DNA from: Pseudomonas sp. RIT-PI-q
GTDB lineage: Bacteria > Pseudomonadota > Gammaproteobacteria > Pseudomonadales > Pseudomonadaceae
Reading direction: 5' to 3'
Assembly: GCF_001297125.1 (NCBI RefSeq)
Contig: NZ_LHPC01000028.1
Span: forward strand, 310,001-374,000
DNA: 64,000 bases
Made by a program: the position numbers and the translations under genes. Under the pieces are notes generated by a model, which saw only the letters and a program-made list of their open reading frames with translations, had not been told where the DNA came from and did not search any database. Shown piece by piece: positions 8,926 through 18,825 of this stretch (position 1 is its first letter; the number at the start of each line of letters is the position of its first letter).

Positions 8926-9759
8926 TCAGGCCGATTGGCGCTTGTGAAGACTGCGACCGGAAAGCAGTGATAGCACGCCATCAATCACCCGAGGGTCAGC
9001 CAGCACCCGCTGATGACCGCCCTCTTCCAGGCGCAGCAGGCGGCTGTCGAACCAGGCTTCGTTGATCAACTGCGAATCCTTGACCGACACGAAGGTGTCA
9101 TCTTCGGCATGAACGATCAGGCCGGGCATGTCGAGTTGATAGTGCGCGACATCCAGCGCCGCAGCGCGCATGCCGACGTCTCTTTCGACCTGACGAATGA
9201 ACGCCGAACGGGCTTTCGGCGGCAGCCGCACATAGCGGGCGAAGCCGCGCAGCACCCCAAGAATCCGCGCCGGGGCGGCGATCGTCACCAGTGTCTCGGT
9301 GCGCAGACCCAACTGGACCGCGAGCATGGCACTGGCGCCGCCCATGGAGTGACCGATGACGGCTTGCAGCGGCGGCAACTCGGCAGCGGCTTCCAGCATG
9401 GCTCGGGCAAACAGCACTACATTGGCCTCGCGGCCCGGCGAGCGACCGTGAGCCGGGCCGTCCAGCGCCACCACGGTGTAACCGGCGTCCACCAGCGCGG
9501 TGATGAGGCTGGCAAACTGCGTTGGCCGCCCTTCCCAACCGTGCATCAGCAACACCGCCGGGCCTTGCCCCCAACGCAGCGCCGAGAGGCCAAAACGCAA
9601 GGTGATCCGTTCGGATTTGGCCAGCAGCGGCAATTCCCAATCACGCGGTGGCAGATCTCGCGGCGTCATGAATGCCAGTCGCATTTTGCTCGCGACCAAT
9701 TTCGGTGCAAACCAGCCTAAGGTGCCATTAACGCCACGAACCCACTTCAACGTGCTCAT
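8926..9759 (-). CDS. Alpha/beta-hydrolase
   Basis: A 277-residue serine hydrolase. Visible elements are the oxyanion segment MHGWEGR (about 72-78), the nucleophile elbow GHSMGG with Ser138, an Asp in HAEDDTFVS (about 221) and the catalytic His in GGHQRV (249). The frame is open 38 codons upstream, but the ATG at 9759 (MSTLKWVRG) has a GGGGAG site and excludes an unnatural Trp/Cys-rich extension. It begins 31 nt after the tetR stop, so it is probably the main target of that repressor. The substrate, perhaps an ester or lactone, is unknown. Confidence 0.87.
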   Translation of the reverse strand: MSTLKWVRGVNGTLGWFAPKLVASKMRLAFMTPRDLPPRDWELPLLAKSERITLRFGLSALRWGQGPAVLLMHGWEGRPTQFASLITALVDAGYTVVALDGPAHGRSPGREANVVLFARAMLEAAAELPPLQAVIGHSMGGASAMLAVQLGLRTETLVTIAAPARILGVLRGFARYVRLPPKARSAFIRQVERDVGMRAAALDVAHYQLDMPGLIVHAEDDTFVSVKDSQLINEAWFDSRLLRLEEGGHQRVLADPRVIDGVLSLLSGRSLHKRQSA

Positions 9760-9790
9760 CGCTCTCACTCCCCAGGCTAACGCCTTTAGG

Positions 9791-10330
9791 TCACTGCACC
9801 GCAGACTTGGCGGCGCGCAGCAATCGATCGGACAACTCTCCTGGCCCCAGCGCTCGTGCCAGGGCCAAACCACCGACCATCAAGGCCATGTCGGCCAAGG
9901 CTTTGTCGGTGTCTTCCGGGCTGGCCGCCAACTGCGCGACCATCAACTCCACATGCTCATTCAGGGCGATACGAAACGCTTCCGGTAGCCGCCCCAGTTC
10001 GCCAACAGACGCCGGGATCGGGCACGCCGACTCGGAGGAATCACGGTGTTTGCGCGACAGATAAAACGCAGCAACCAATGCGCGACGCTCTTGCCCGGTC
10101 AGTTGCGAATCCATGTCGGCAATCAGGTCACGACGGTGACCCAGCAATTGATTGAACGCTTCGAGCATCATGGCGTCCTTGCTTTCGAAGTGCGCATAGA
10201 AGCCGCCAACCGTCAGGCCGGCTGCGCCCATCACTTCGCCCACGCTCGGTTCGGCCGGGCCACGCTGAATCAGCGCTGCGCTGGCGGCCTTGAGGATGCG
10301 TTCGCGGGTTTGAGCTTTTTTATCGTTCAT
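9791..10330 (-). CDS. TetR-family transcriptional repressor
   Basis: A 179-residue regulator with an N-terminal TetR helix-turn-helix (RERILKAASAALIQRG, MGAAGLTVGGFYAHFESKDAM) and a C-terminal ligand domain of the kind found in TetR proteins controlling detoxification genes. GGAGG precedes the ATG. It heads a minus-strand operon with the hydrolase and the thioesterase. A perfect 13-bp palindrome 23 bp before its start codon is the likely autoregulatory operator. The ligand is unknown. Confidence 0.9.
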   Translation of the reverse strand: MNDKKAQTRERILKAASAALIQRGPAEPSVGEVMGAAGLTVGGFYAHFESKDAMMLEAFNQLLGHRRDLIADMDSQLTGQERRALVAAFYLSRKHRDSSESACPIPASVGELGRLPEAFRIALNEHVELMVAQLAASPEDTDKALADMALMVGGLALARALGPGELSDRLLRAAKSAVQ

Positions 10331-10353
10331 CGTTGCCTCCGAATATTACGACT

Positions 10354-10366
10354 AGAATATTATTCT
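10354..10366. promoter_or_regulatory. Candidate TetR operator
   Basis: AGAATATTATTCT is a perfect palindrome (6-bp arms, 1-bp centre) in an AT-rich stretch immediately upstream of the tetR gene, where TetR-family repressors usually bind. Confidence 0.55.
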
Positions 10367-10458
10367 CATAATAATTTTCCGCAAGTCGTGGATGTGACCG
10401 CTGGTCTGAAGATCAGTTTGGAAGAAATGGGGGATTTGGCCAAACGCCAGACAAACAA

Positions 10459-10487
10459 AAGGGCCATTCAATAATTGAATGACCCTT
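10459..10487 (-). terminator. Terminator of the tRNA operon
   Basis: The stem AAGGG/CCCTT plus CATTCAA/TTGAATG with one internal mismatch and a 3-nt loop is followed on the minus strand by a U-rich stretch (TTTTGTTTGT). It lies just downstream of the last tRNA-Glu. Confidence 0.75.
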
Positions 10488-10513
10488 ATAAAATCCCGCA
10501 GAGCGGGTAATCG

Positions 10514-10589
10514 TGGCGTCCCCTAGGGGACTCGAACCCCTGTTACCGCCGTGAAAGGGCGGTGTCCTAGGCCACTAGACGAAGGGGAC
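10514..10589 (-). tRNA. tRNA-Glu (anticodon TTC), copy 1
   Basis: A 76-nt cloverleaf including the encoded CCA: acceptor GTCCCCT/GGGGAC, anticodon loop CTTTCAC with TTC, and a TTCGAGTC T-loop. It is identical in sequence to the copy at 10799 and is the promoter-distal member of the four-tRNA operon. Confidence 0.97.
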
Positions 10590-10669
10590 GCAAAACCTTC
10601 TATACAACTGATCAGTGCTGAGAGCTGATCGATTCAAGGCCGGTGTGGCCAGACCTTGAACTGTAAAAT

Positions 10670-10745
10670 TGGTGGAGCTAAGCGGGATCGAACCGCTGAC
10701 CTCCTGCATGCCATGCAGGCGCTCTCCCAGCTGAGCTATAGCCCC
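10670..10745 (-). tRNA. tRNA-Ala (anticodon GGC), copy 1
   Basis: A 76-nt cloverleaf with encoded CCA. The anticodon stem CCTGC/GCAGG encloses the loop ATGGCAT, giving anticodon GGC. It differs from the second Ala copy by compensating changes in the anticodon and T stems. Confidence 0.96.
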
Positions 10746-10798
10746 GGATTTTTCGCCTCGCGGCGGAGCGACATCTTGCAACATCGCTTCTGTAAAAC

Positions 10799-10874
10799 TG
10801 GCGTCCCCTAGGGGACTCGAACCCCTGTTACCGCCGTGAAAGGGCGGTGTCCTAGGCCACTAGACGAAGGGGAC
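10799..10874 (-). tRNA. tRNA-Glu (anticodon TTC), copy 2
   Basis: Same 76-nt sequence as the tRNA-Glu at 10514, 285 bp away. The spacers that follow the two Glu genes share a near-identical stretch (AAGGCCGGTGTGGCCAGACC), showing that the Glu-Ala unit was duplicated as a block. Confidence 0.97.
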
Positions 10875-10953
10875 GCAAACCCTTCTATACAACAGATCAA
10901 CGCTGAGTGTTGATCGCTTCAAGGCCGGTGTGGCCAGACCTTGAAGTGTAAAT

Positions 10954-11029
<76 letters not shown>

Positions 11030-11050
11030 TCATCGCTGAGGACGGGGCGA

Positions 11051-11079
11051 ATCTTAATGGCGCATCGGAAAGCTGTCAA
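11051..11079 (-). promoter_or_regulatory. Sigma-70 promoter of the Ala-Glu-Ala-Glu tRNA operon
   Basis: On the minus strand TTGACA (11074-11079) is followed, after exactly 17 nt, by TAAGAT (11051-11056) and then a GC-rich discriminator (TCGCCCCGTCC), the type associated with stringent control of stable RNA genes. Confidence 0.85.
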
Positions 11080-11164
11080 ACTTATTTTTAAAATATTTCA
11101 AAGTTTTTTGCCGACATAACAATCACTTACCGCCCTCCCCCGTAAATCCGGGGGTTATATCCGT

Positions 11165-11303
11165 CCCTGTAGCAGCTGCCGCAGGCTGCGTTCGAGTGCG
11201 AAGCGCTCGCGATCTTGGCACTCTGCCCTTTCAGGCGGATTGCGTAACGGCCATCAGGGGCCGCTTCGCAGCCCAACGCAGCCTTCGGCAGCTGCTACAG
11301 GGG
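11165..11303. repeat. REPIN-like inverted repeat next to gltX
   Basis: The arms CCCTGTAGCAGCTGCCG.AGGCTGCGTT (11165-11192) and its complement (11275-11303) face each other across about 80 nt that contain further short palindromes. It ends 12 nt before the gltX stop codon and may act as its 3' hairpin. Confidence 0.8.
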
Positions 11304-11314
11304 GGCGGTGTGGG

Positions 11315-12796
11315 TCAGGCGATGTTGGCCAGGAGTTTTTCCCACTCCTTGTTTTCCTTCTTCGACACGCCGCCCAGCAGGTCGATGGCCTGGCGCAGAC
11401 GGAAACGCGTCAGGTCCGGGCCGAGAATCTCCATCGCGTCGAGCACCGACACCGAACTGGCCTGCCCCGTGATCGAAGCAAACATCAGCGGCATGGCGTC
11501 ACGCAGCTTCAGCTCAAGGGATTCGACCACCGCTTGAATCGTCGCGGTGATGCTGTCCTTCTCCCACTGACGCAGGCTTTCGAGCTTCCACAAAATCAGT
11601 TGCATCAACTGACGAACCTGATCACCCGAAAGCTTCTTGGATTCGAACAGCTTGGCGTCCGGGTTCACGCCACCGGCGAAGAAGAACCCGGCCAGCGGAG
11701 CGACCTGGCTGAACGTTTCAACCCGACCCTGCACGTGCGGGGCGATCTTCATCATGTACTCAGGGTTCAGTGCCCACGTTTGCAGGCGCGAAGCGAACTC
11801 TTCCACCGGCAGGTCACGCAGCCACTGGCCGTTGAGCCACGACAATTTCTCGATGTCGAAAATCGGCCCGCCGAGGGAGACGCGGCTCAGGTCGAAGTGG
11901 TCGACCATTTCCTGCAACGAGAACTTCTCGCGCTCGTCCGGCATCGACCAGCCCATGCGGCCCAGGTAGTTGAGCATCGCTTCCGGCATGAAGCCCATGC
12001 GCTCGTAGAACGTCACCGAGGTCGGGTTCTTGCGCTTGGACAACTTGCTCTTGTCCGGGTTACGCAGCAGCGGCATGTAGCACAACTCTGGTTGTTCCCA
12101 GCCAAAATACTCGTAAAGCAGGATCAGTTTCGGCGCCGATGGCAGCCATTCTTCACCGCGCAAGACGTGGGTGATGCCCATCAAGTGGTCATCGACCACG
12201 TTGGCCAGGAAGTACGTCGGCAAGCCGTCGGTCTTCATCAGGACTTGCATGTCCATGCGATCCCACGGGATCTCGACGTCGCCACGCAGCATGTCCGGCA
12301 CTACGCAAACACCTTCGCTCGGCACTTTCATGCGGATTACGTGGGGTTCGCCAGCGGCCAGACGACGCGCGACTTCTTCCTTGGAAAGCAACAGCGCACG
12401 ACCGTCGTAACGCGGGGTTTCGCCGCGCGCCATTTGCTCGGCACGCATCTGGTCCAGTTCTTCAGCGGTGCAGAAGCACGGGAAGGCGTGGCCCATTTCG
12501 ACCAGCTGCTGGCAATACTTCTGATAGATGTCGCCGCGCTCGCTTTGACGATACGGACCGTGCGGGCCGCCAACGTCGGGGCCTTCGCTCCAGTCGATAC
12601 CCAACCAGCGCAGGGCGTCGAAAATCTGTTGTTCGGACTCGCGGGTCGAACGCAATTGGTCGGTGTCTTCAATCCGCAGGATGAACTCTCCGCCATGCTG
12701 CTTGGCAAAGCAGTAGTTGAACAAAGCGATGTAAGCAGTACCTACGTGGGGATCCCCGGTAGGCGATGGCGCGATGCGAGTGCGGACGGTGGTCAT
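11315..12796 (-). CDS. gltX: Glutamyl-tRNA synthetase
   Basis: Class I aminoacyl-tRNA synthetase of 493 residues that charges tRNA-Glu; fittingly it lies upstream of two tRNA-Glu genes on the same strand. The N-terminus [20 protein letters not shown] holds the HIGH-equivalent motif, and KLSKRK near residue 250 is the KMSKS equivalent. The frame extends 26 codons further upstream, but that extension is not conserved in character; the ATG at 12796 gives the expected start. A GAGA stretch serves as a weak ribosome-binding site. Confidence 0.97.
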   Translation of the reverse strand: MTTVRTRIAPSPTGDPHVGTAYIALFNYCFAKQHGGEFILRIEDTDQLRSTRESEQQIFDALRWLGIDWSEGPDVGGPHGPYRQSERGDIYQKYCQQLVEMGHAFPCFCTAEELDQMRAEQMARGETPRYDGRALLLSKEEVARRLAAGEPHVIRMKVPSEGVCVVPDMLRGDVEIPWDRMDMQVLMKTDGLPTYFLANVVDDHLMGITHVLRGEEWLPSAPKLILLYEYFGWEQPELCYMPLLRNPDKSKLSKRKNPTSVTFYERMGFMPEAMLNYLGRMGWSMPDEREKFSLQEMVDHFDLSRVSLGGPIFDIEKLSWLNGQWLRDLPVEEFASRLQTWALNPEYMMKIAPHVQGRVETFSQVAPLAGFFFAGGVNPDAKLFESKKLSGDQVRQLMQLILWKLESLRQWEKDSITATIQAVVESLELKLRDAMPLMFASITGQASSVSVLDAMEILGPDLTRFRLRQAIDLLGGVSKKENKEWEKLLANIA

Positions 12797-13016
12797 GGCA
12801 AGTCTCGAAATGAAGATAAAACAAAGGGCGAATGGTAACAGGCGTTGCCCGCCCGGCTCCAGTGAACAGGGCATTTAAGCCAAGGTTGCGTCTACAACGC
12901 CCATTGGCCGCGGTGAATGGCCGAATATCAGCCGATGGCATTTACCGTTTATCGGCTGTATGCCAGATTTGGCTGCTGATAACTTCCCTTACAATTTCTC
13001 GACTACAGTCTGCCCC

Positions 13017-14066
13017 ATGCCTGCCCAACTCAAGCGTCGCCTGTTCATTTTCCTGCTGATCGTCCTGCTGATTGCCGGGGGCTTTTTTGCCCAGTGGTTC
13101 CTCAAGGGACGGTTTTATGAAAGCACTGACAACGCTTATGTCCAGGGCGAGATCACCCGTGTCTCCAGCCAATTGGGTGCGCGTATCGAACAGGTGTTGG
13201 TGCAAGACAACCAGCACGTCGAGAAAGGCCAATTGCTGATCAAGCTTGAAGGCGATGATTTCCACCTCGCGGTCGACCGCGCCAATGCCACCCTTGCCAC
13301 CCGCCAGGCCGAACGCCTGCAAGCGCAGAGCAAACTCACCCAGCAAGCCAGCCTGATCGCCGCCAGCGACGCCCAAGTCGCGTCCAGCCAGGCGAGCCTC
13401 GGTCGTTCGCAGATCGACTTGTCCCGCGCGCAAACCTTGCGCAAACCCGGTTACGTCTCGGAAGAACGGGTGACCACCCTCTCCGCCGACAACCACATCG
13501 CCCGCTCACAAGTGACCAAGGCCCAGGCGGACGCACAAAGTCAGCGCCAGCAAATCAACTCCCTGAGCGCCGAGATCAAGCGCCTCGACGCCATGATCGC
13601 CAATGCCAAAACCGATCTGGCCCAGGCCGAACTGAACCTGACCCGCAGCGAAATCCACGCCCCCATCAGCGGCCTGATCGGCCAGCGTGCCGCCCGCGAA
13701 GGCCAGTACGTGCAGGCTGGCGCGTACCTGATGTCGATCGTCCCGGACCAGGACATCTGGATTCAGGCCAATTTTAAGGAAACCCAGATCGGCCACATGC
13801 AGCCCGGCCAGAAAGCCGAGCTGACCTTCGACGCCTACAGCGACACGCCGATCAACGCGCGAGTCGACAGCCTGTTCGCCGCCTCGGGCGCGCAGTTCAG
13901 CCTGTTGCCGCCGGACAACGCCACCGGCAACTTCACCAAAGTCGTGCAACGGATCCCGGTCAAACTGACCTTCGCCGCGGACAATCCGCTGCATGGCAAG
14001 ATCCGTCCGGGCATGTCGGTCACGGCCAAAGTGAACATCAAAGACGCCCCTGACGATGGCCGGTGA
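13017..14066 (+). CDS. HlyD/EmrA-type membrane fusion protein
   Basis: Periplasmic adaptor of a tripartite drug-efflux pump, 349 residues. One N-terminal membrane anchor (about 7-28: RLFIFLLIVLLIAGGFFAQW), then a biotinyl-lipoyl-like half (STDNAYVQGEITRVSSQLGA), a long coiled-coil hairpin rich in Gln/Ala (about 85-200) and the second lipoyl half (LNLTRSEIHAPISGLIGQR). The ATG at 13017 (MPAQLKRR) is preferred over an upstream in-frame start because it places the anchor at the usual position. Its end overlaps the next gene by 11 nt, typical of emrAB pairs. Confidence 0.92.
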   Translation: MPAQLKRRLFIFLLIVLLIAGGFFAQWFLKGRFYESTDNAYVQGEITRVSSQLGARIEQVLVQDNQHVEKGQLLIKLEGDDFHLAVDRANATLATRQAERLQAQSKLTQQASLIAASDAQVASSQASLGRSQIDLSRAQTLRKPGYVSEERVTTLSADNHIARSQVTKAQADAQSQRQQINSLSAEIKRLDAMIANAKTDLAQAELNLTRSEIHAPISGLIGQRAAREGQYVQAGAYLMSIVPDQDIWIQANFKETQIGHMQPGQKAELTFDAYSDTPINARVDSLFAASGAQFSLLPPDNATGNFTKVVQRIPVKLTFAADNPLHGKIRPGMSVTAKVNIKDAPDDGR

Positions 14067-15606
14067 TCAACTGCTCCGTCCGGTCGGCGAACCGACCCGG
14101 CGGGACTGGATTGCGGTGATGAGTGTGATGCTGGGCGCCTTCATGGCGGTGCTCGACATCCAGATCACCAACTCGTCACTCAAGGACATTCAGGGCGCGC
14201 TGTCGGCGACCCTGGAAGAAGGCTCGTGGATTTCCACCTCGTACCTGGTGGCGGAAATCATCATGATCCCGCTGACCGCGTGGCTGGTGCAGCTGCTGTC
14301 GGCGCGCCGTTTAGCCGTGTGGGTCTCGCTCGGCTTTCTCGCCGCGTCCCTGCTCTGCTCCATGGCGTGGAGCCTGGAGAGCATGATCGTCTTCCGCGCC
14401 TTGCAAGGCTTCACCGGCGGCGCGCTGATTCCGCTGGCGTTCACCCTCACGCTGATCAAACTTCCTGAACATCACCGCGCCAAAGGCATGGCGATGTTCG
14501 CGATGACCGCGACGTTCGCGCCCTCCATCGGCCCGACCCTCGGCGGCTGGCTGACGGAAAACTGGGGTTGGGAATACATCTTCTACATCAACATCCCGCC
14601 CGGCCTGATCATGATCGCCGGCCTGATGTATGGCCTGGAGAAGAAAGAAGCGCACTGGGAATTGCTCAAAAGCACCGACTACATGGGGATTCTTACCCTG
14701 GGCGTCGGGCTCGGCTGCTTGCAGGTATTTTTGGAAGAAGGCCATCGCAAGGACTGGCTGGAATCGAACCTGATCGTGACCCTGGGCAGCATCGCGCTGG
14801 TGAGCCTGATCACCTTTGTCATCGTGCAGACGTCCAAGCCCAATCCGCTGATCAACCTTGGCATCCTGCGCAATCGAAACTTTGGTTTATCGAGCATTTC
14901 CAGTGTCGGGATGGGGGTCGGGCTGTACGGTTCGATCTACCTGTTGCCGCTGTACCTCGCGCAGATTCAGAACTACAACGCCCTGCAGATCGGCGAAGTG
15001 ATCATGTGGATGGGCGTACCGCAGCTGTTCCTGATTCCGCTGGTGCCAAAACTGATGAAGGTCATCTCGCCGAAATGGCTGTGCACCCTGGGTTTCGGGC
15101 TGTTCGGGTTGGCGAGTTTTTCTTCGGGGGTGCTGAACCCGGATTTTGCCGGGCCACAGTTCAATCAGATCCAGATCATTCGGGCGCTGGGCCAGCCGTT
15201 GATCATGGTGACCATTTCGTTGATCGCCACGGCGTACATTCTTCCGCAGGATGCGGGGTCGGCGTCGAGCTTGTTCAACATCCTGCGCAACCTCGGCGGC
15301 GCGATCGGCATCGCCCTCCTCGCCACGTTGCTGGATGCGCGGACCAAGACTTACTTTGATTATTTGCGCGAAGCGATTGTGCCGACCAATCCGCAGGTGG
15401 CCGAGCGGATGGCGTCGTTGACGGACCGGTTTGGCAGTGAGACGGCGGCGCTGGGCAAGCTGAGTGAGATCGCGCATCAGCAGGCATCGATCATGGCTTA
15501 CAACGATGCGTTTCACTTTGTCGGGATTGCGCTGGGAATCAGCATGCTGGCGGTGTTGCTGACCAGGAAATTGCCGGCGGGGCTCAAGGCTGGCGAAGCG
15601 CATTGA
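14056..15606 (+). CDS. DHA2-family multidrug efflux MFS transporter (EmrB-like)
   Basis: Proton-driven inner-membrane exporter of 516 residues with about 14 transmembrane helices. The DHA2 motifs LDIQITNSSLKDIQGAL in TM1 and GFTGGALIPLAFTL, FAPSIGPTLGGWLTENWGW and FYINIPPG are visible. It overlaps the membrane fusion gene by 11 nt and presumably works with it and an outer-membrane channel encoded elsewhere. The first helix begins after a 15-residue cytoplasmic tail. The substrate cannot be told. Confidence 0.93.
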   Translation: MAGDQLLRPVGEPTRRDWIAVMSVMLGAFMAVLDIQITNSSLKDIQGALSATLEEGSWISTSYLVAEIIMIPLTAWLVQLLSARRLAVWVSLGFLAASLLCSMAWSLESMIVFRALQGFTGGALIPLAFTLTLIKLPEHHRAKGMAMFAMTATFAPSIGPTLGGWLTENWGWEYIFYINIPPGLIMIAGLMYGLEKKEAHWELLKSTDYMGILTLGVGLGCLQVFLEEGHRKDWLESNLIVTLGSIALVSLITFVIVQTSKPNPLINLGILRNRNFGLSSISSVGMGVGLYGSIYLLPLYLAQIQNYNALQIGEVIMWMGVPQLFLIPLVPKLMKVISPKWLCTLGFGLFGLASFSSGVLNPDFAGPQFNQIQIIRALGQPLIMVTISLIATAYILPQDAGSASSLFNILRNLGGAIGIALLATLLDARTKTYFDYLREAIVPTNPQVAERMASLTDRFGSETAALGKLSEIAHQQASIMAYNDAFHFVGIALGISMLAVLLTRKLPAGLKAGEAH

Positions 15607-15620
15607 GACCACCGCCAAAC

Positions 15621-16786
15621 CTGTAGGAGCTGGCTTGCCAGCGAAGGCGGCGTAACGGCCACCATCGATTCGCTGGCAAGCCAGCTCCTACAGGGTCTGC
15701 GGGTGGACACAAATGGTGTGAACACCCTCAATCATTGCGGGAGCTGGCTTGCCAGCGAAGGCGGCGTAACGGCCACCATCGATTCGCTGGCAAGCCAGCT
15801 CCTACAGGGTCTGCGGGTGGACACAAATGGTGTGAACACCCTCAATCATTGCGGGAGCGGGCTTGCCCGCGAAGGCGGCGTAACGGCGACCATCGATTCG
15901 CAACAATCCAGCTCCTACAGGGTCTGCGGATGGACACAAATTGTGTGAACACCCTCATTCATTGTGGGAGCGGGCTTGCCCGCGAAGGCGGCGTAACGGC
16001 TTCCATCGATTCGCTGGCAAGCCAGCTCCTACAGGGTCTGCGGGTGGACACAAATTGTGTGAACACCCTCATTCATTGTGGGAGCGGGCTTGCCCGCGAA
16101 GGCGGCGTAACGGCTACCATCGATTCGCTGGCAAGCCAGCTCCTACAGGGTCTGTGGATGGACACAAATGGTGTGAACACCCTCATTCATTGTGGGAGCG
16201 GGCTTGCCAGCGAAGGCGGCGTAACGGCCACCATCGATTCGCTGGCAAGCCAGCTCCTACAGGGTCTGCGGGTGGACACAAATGGTGTGAACACCCTCAA
16301 TCATTGCGGGAGCGGGCTTGCCCGCGAAGGCGGCGTAACGGCGACCATCGATTCGCAACAATCCAGCTCCTACAGGGTCTGCGGGTGGACACAAATGGTG
16401 TGAACACCCTCATTCATTGCGGGAGCGGGCTTGCCCGCGAAGGCGGCGTAACGGCCACCATCGATTCGCTGGCAAGCCAGCTCCTACAGGGTCTGCGGGT
16501 GGACACAAATTGTGTGAACACCCTCATTCATTGTGGGAGCGGGCTTGCCCGCGAAGGCGGCGTAACGGCCACCATCGATTCGCTGGCAAGCCAGCCTCCT
16601 ACAGGGTCTGCGGGTGGACACAAATTGTGTGAATACCCTCATTCATGGTGGGAGCGGGCTTGCCCGCGAAGGCGGCGTAACGGCTACCATCGATTCGCTG
16701 GCAAGCCAGTTCCTACAGGGTCTGTGGATGGACACAAATGGTGTGAACACCCTCATTCATTGTGGGAGCGGGCTTGCCCGCGAAGA
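15621..16786. repeat. Tandem array of a 114-bp REPIN-containing unit (about 10 copies)
   Basis: Ten copies of a spacer containing GACACAAATGGTGTGAACAC recur at 15711, 15825, 15938, 16052, 16166, 16280, 16393, 16507, 16622 and 16736, a period of 113-115 bp. Between spacers lies a REP pair: a forward arm (GGGAGCGGGCTTGCCCGCGA or its CTGGCTTGCCAGC variant), the loop GGCGGCGTAACGG, and the reverse arm CGCTGGCAAGCCAGCTCCTA. There are eleven forward and ten reverse arms. Two copies (reverse arms near 15898 and 16351) have CGCAACAATCCAGC instead, which breaks the palindrome. The array fills the gap between the efflux pair and uvrB. Confidence 0.97.
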
Positions 16787-16809
16787 GGCCATGAAAGGCG
16801 CCGCAAAAC

Positions 16810-18825
16810 TCAGACGGTGATCAACCGTTCCCGCAGCTTGCCAATCTCGTCACGCATCTGCGCCGCTGCCTCAAATTCCAGGTCCCGCGCCAACGCGTAC
16901 ATTTTCTCTTCCAGGGCTTTAATACGCTTGGCGATTTCCCCCGGCGAGCGCAATTCGGCTTCGTACTTGGCGCTTTCCTCGGCGGCCTTGGCCATGCCTT
17001 TGCGCTTCTTGCTGCGCGAACCCGGCACGGTGGCGCCTTCCATGATGTCGGCCACGTCCTTGAACACGCCCTTGGGCGTGATGCCGTTGGCCAGGTTGAA
17101 GGCGATCTGTTTGTCGCGACGACGCTCGGTTTCGCCGATCGCCCGCTCCATCGAACCGGTGATGCGATCCGCATAGAGAATCGCCCGGCCGTTGAGGTTC
17201 CGCGCCGCGCGGCCAATGGTCTGGATCAGCGAGCGTTCGGAACGCAGGAAGCCTTCCTTGTCCGCATCGAGAATCGCCACCAGCGACACTTCCGGCATGT
17301 CCAGGCCTTCGCGCAGCAGGTTGATCCCCACCAGCACATCGAAGGTGCCGAGGCGCAAATCGCGAATAATTTCGACCCGCTCGACCGTGTCGATGTCCGA
17401 GTGCAGATAACGCACGCGCACGCCGTGGTCGGCGAGGTAATCGGTCAAGTCTTCGGACATGCGCTTGGTCAGCGTGGTCACCAGCACCCGCTCTTCCAGC
17501 GCCACACGCTTGCCGATTTCCGAGAGCAGGTCGTCGACCTGGGTCAGCGCCGGACGGATTTCGATTTGCGGGTCCACCAGGCCGGTCGGGCGCACCAGTT
17601 GCTCGACCACGCGACCGGCGTGCTCCGCCTCGTAATTGCCCGGCGTGGCCGAGACAAAAATCGTCTGCGGGCTGATGTTTTCGAACTCATCAAAACGCAT
17701 CGGCCGGTTGTCCAGCGCCGACGGCAGACGGAAACCGTATTCCACCAGAGTCTCTTTACGCGAGCGGTCGCCCTTATACATGGCGCCGACTTGCGGCACG
17801 CTGACGTGGGATTCGTCGATCACCAGCAAGGCGTCGGTCGGCAGGTAGTCGAACAACGTCGGCGGCGCCTGGCCGGATTCACGGCCCGAGAGGTAGCGCG
17901 AGTAGTTTTCGATGCCGTTGCAGTAACCCAGTTCGAGGATCATCTCCAGGTCGAAACGGGTGCGCTGCTCCAGTCGCTGGGCCTCCACCAATTTATTGTT
18001 GGTGCGCAAGTAGTCCAGGCGCTCCTGAAGCTCGACCTTGATTCCTTCAACGGCACCCAGCAGGGTTTCCCGTGGCGTCACGTAGTGGCTTTTCGGATAA
18101 AACGTGAAGCGCGGCAGCTTGCGGATCACTTCGCCGGTCAGCGGATCGAAGGCGGACAGGCTCTCGACCTCGTCATCAAACAGCTCGATGCGGATCGCTT
18201 CGAAATCGGATTCCGCCGGGTGGATATCAATCACATCGCCGCGCACCCGGAAGGTCGCACGGGCAAAGTCCATGTCATTGCGGGTGTATTGCAGGTCCGC
18301 CAGGCGACGCAGCAATGCGCGCTGATCGAGCTTGTCGCCGCGATCCACGTGCAGCACCATTTTCAGATAGGTTTCCGGGCTGCCCAGACCGTAGATGCAC
18401 GACACCGTGGTGACGATGATCGCGTCCTTGCGCTCCAGCAAGGCCTTGGTCGCCGACAGTCGCATCTGCTCGATGTGGTCGTTGATCGAGGCATCTTTCT
18501 CGATGAAGGTGTCCGAGGACGGCACATAGGCTTCGGGCTGGTAGTAGTCGTAATAGGACACGAAGTATTCGACGGCGTTGTTCGGGAAGAACGCCTTGAA
18601 TTCGCCGTACAACTGCGCGGCCAGGGTTTTGTTCGGCGCCAGCACCAGGGTCGGACGCTGCACCTGGGCGATCACGTTGGCGATGCTGAAGGTCTTGCCC
18701 GAGCCGGTGACACCGAGCAACGTCTGGTGCGCCAGCCCGGCTTCGATGCCCTCGACCATCAGGCGGATGGCTTCCGGCTGATCGCCGGCGGGCTCGAAGC
18801 GGGTGACTAGCTGGAATTCAGACAT
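16810..18825 (-). CDS. uvrB: Excinuclease ABC subunit B
   Basis: DNA-damage recognition helicase-like subunit of UvrABC nucleotide excision repair, 671 residues, full length. The P-loop GVTGSGKT is at residues 38-45 and the damage-probing beta-hairpin segment [17 protein letters not shown] at about 92-108. Helicase motifs [24 protein letters not shown] and QTIGRAARN are present, and a C-terminal UVR domain for UvrC ([19 protein letters not shown]) closes the protein. An AGAGGT site precedes the ATG. I saw no clear LexA box in its upstream region. Confidence 0.98.
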   Translation of the reverse strand: MSEFQLVTRFEPAGDQPEAIRLMVEGIEAGLAHQTLLGVTGSGKTFSIANVIAQVQRPTLVLAPNKTLAAQLYGEFKAFFPNNAVEYFVSYYDYYQPEAYVPSSDTFIEKDASINDHIEQMRLSATKALLERKDAIIVTTVSCIYGLGSPETYLKMVLHVDRGDKLDQRALLRRLADLQYTRNDMDFARATFRVRGDVIDIHPAESDFEAIRIELFDDEVESLSAFDPLTGEVIRKLPRFTFYPKSHYVTPRETLLGAVEGIKVELQERLDYLRTNNKLVEAQRLEQRTRFDLEMILELGYCNGIENYSRYLSGRESGQAPPTLFDYLPTDALLVIDESHVSVPQVGAMYKGDRSRKETLVEYGFRLPSALDNRPMRFDEFENISPQTIFVSATPGNYEAEHAGRVVEQLVRPTGLVDPQIEIRPALTQVDDLLSEIGKRVALEERVLVTTLTKRMSEDLTDYLADHGVRVRYLHSDIDTVERVEIIRDLRLGTFDVLVGINLLREGLDMPEVSLVAILDADKEGFLRSERSLIQTIGRAARNLNGRAILYADRITGSMERAIGETERRRDKQIAFNLANGITPKGVFKDVADIMEGATVPGSRSKKRKGMAKAAEESAKYEAELRSPGEIAKRIKALEEKMYALARDLEFEAAAQMRDEIGKLRERLITV

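Noticed and set aside
11240..12838. 532-codon plus-strand frame opposite gltX
   Set aside because: It is a mirror of the glutamyl-tRNA synthetase gene, with no domain and His/Arg-rich composition typical of antisense frames.
15621..16786. Possible CRISPR array
   Set aside because: Repeat and spacer are both conserved between units, the unit is 114 bp with REP palindromes, and no cas gene is present.
15941..17176. Plus-strand frame encoding a 38-residue repeat (411 codons)
   Set aside because: It arises because the 114-bp REPIN unit is divisible by 3; it runs on into the antisense of uvrB and has no start signals.
17401..18810. 469-codon plus-strand frame opposite uvrB
   Set aside because: It is antisense to the complete uvrB gene and has no recognisable protein features.
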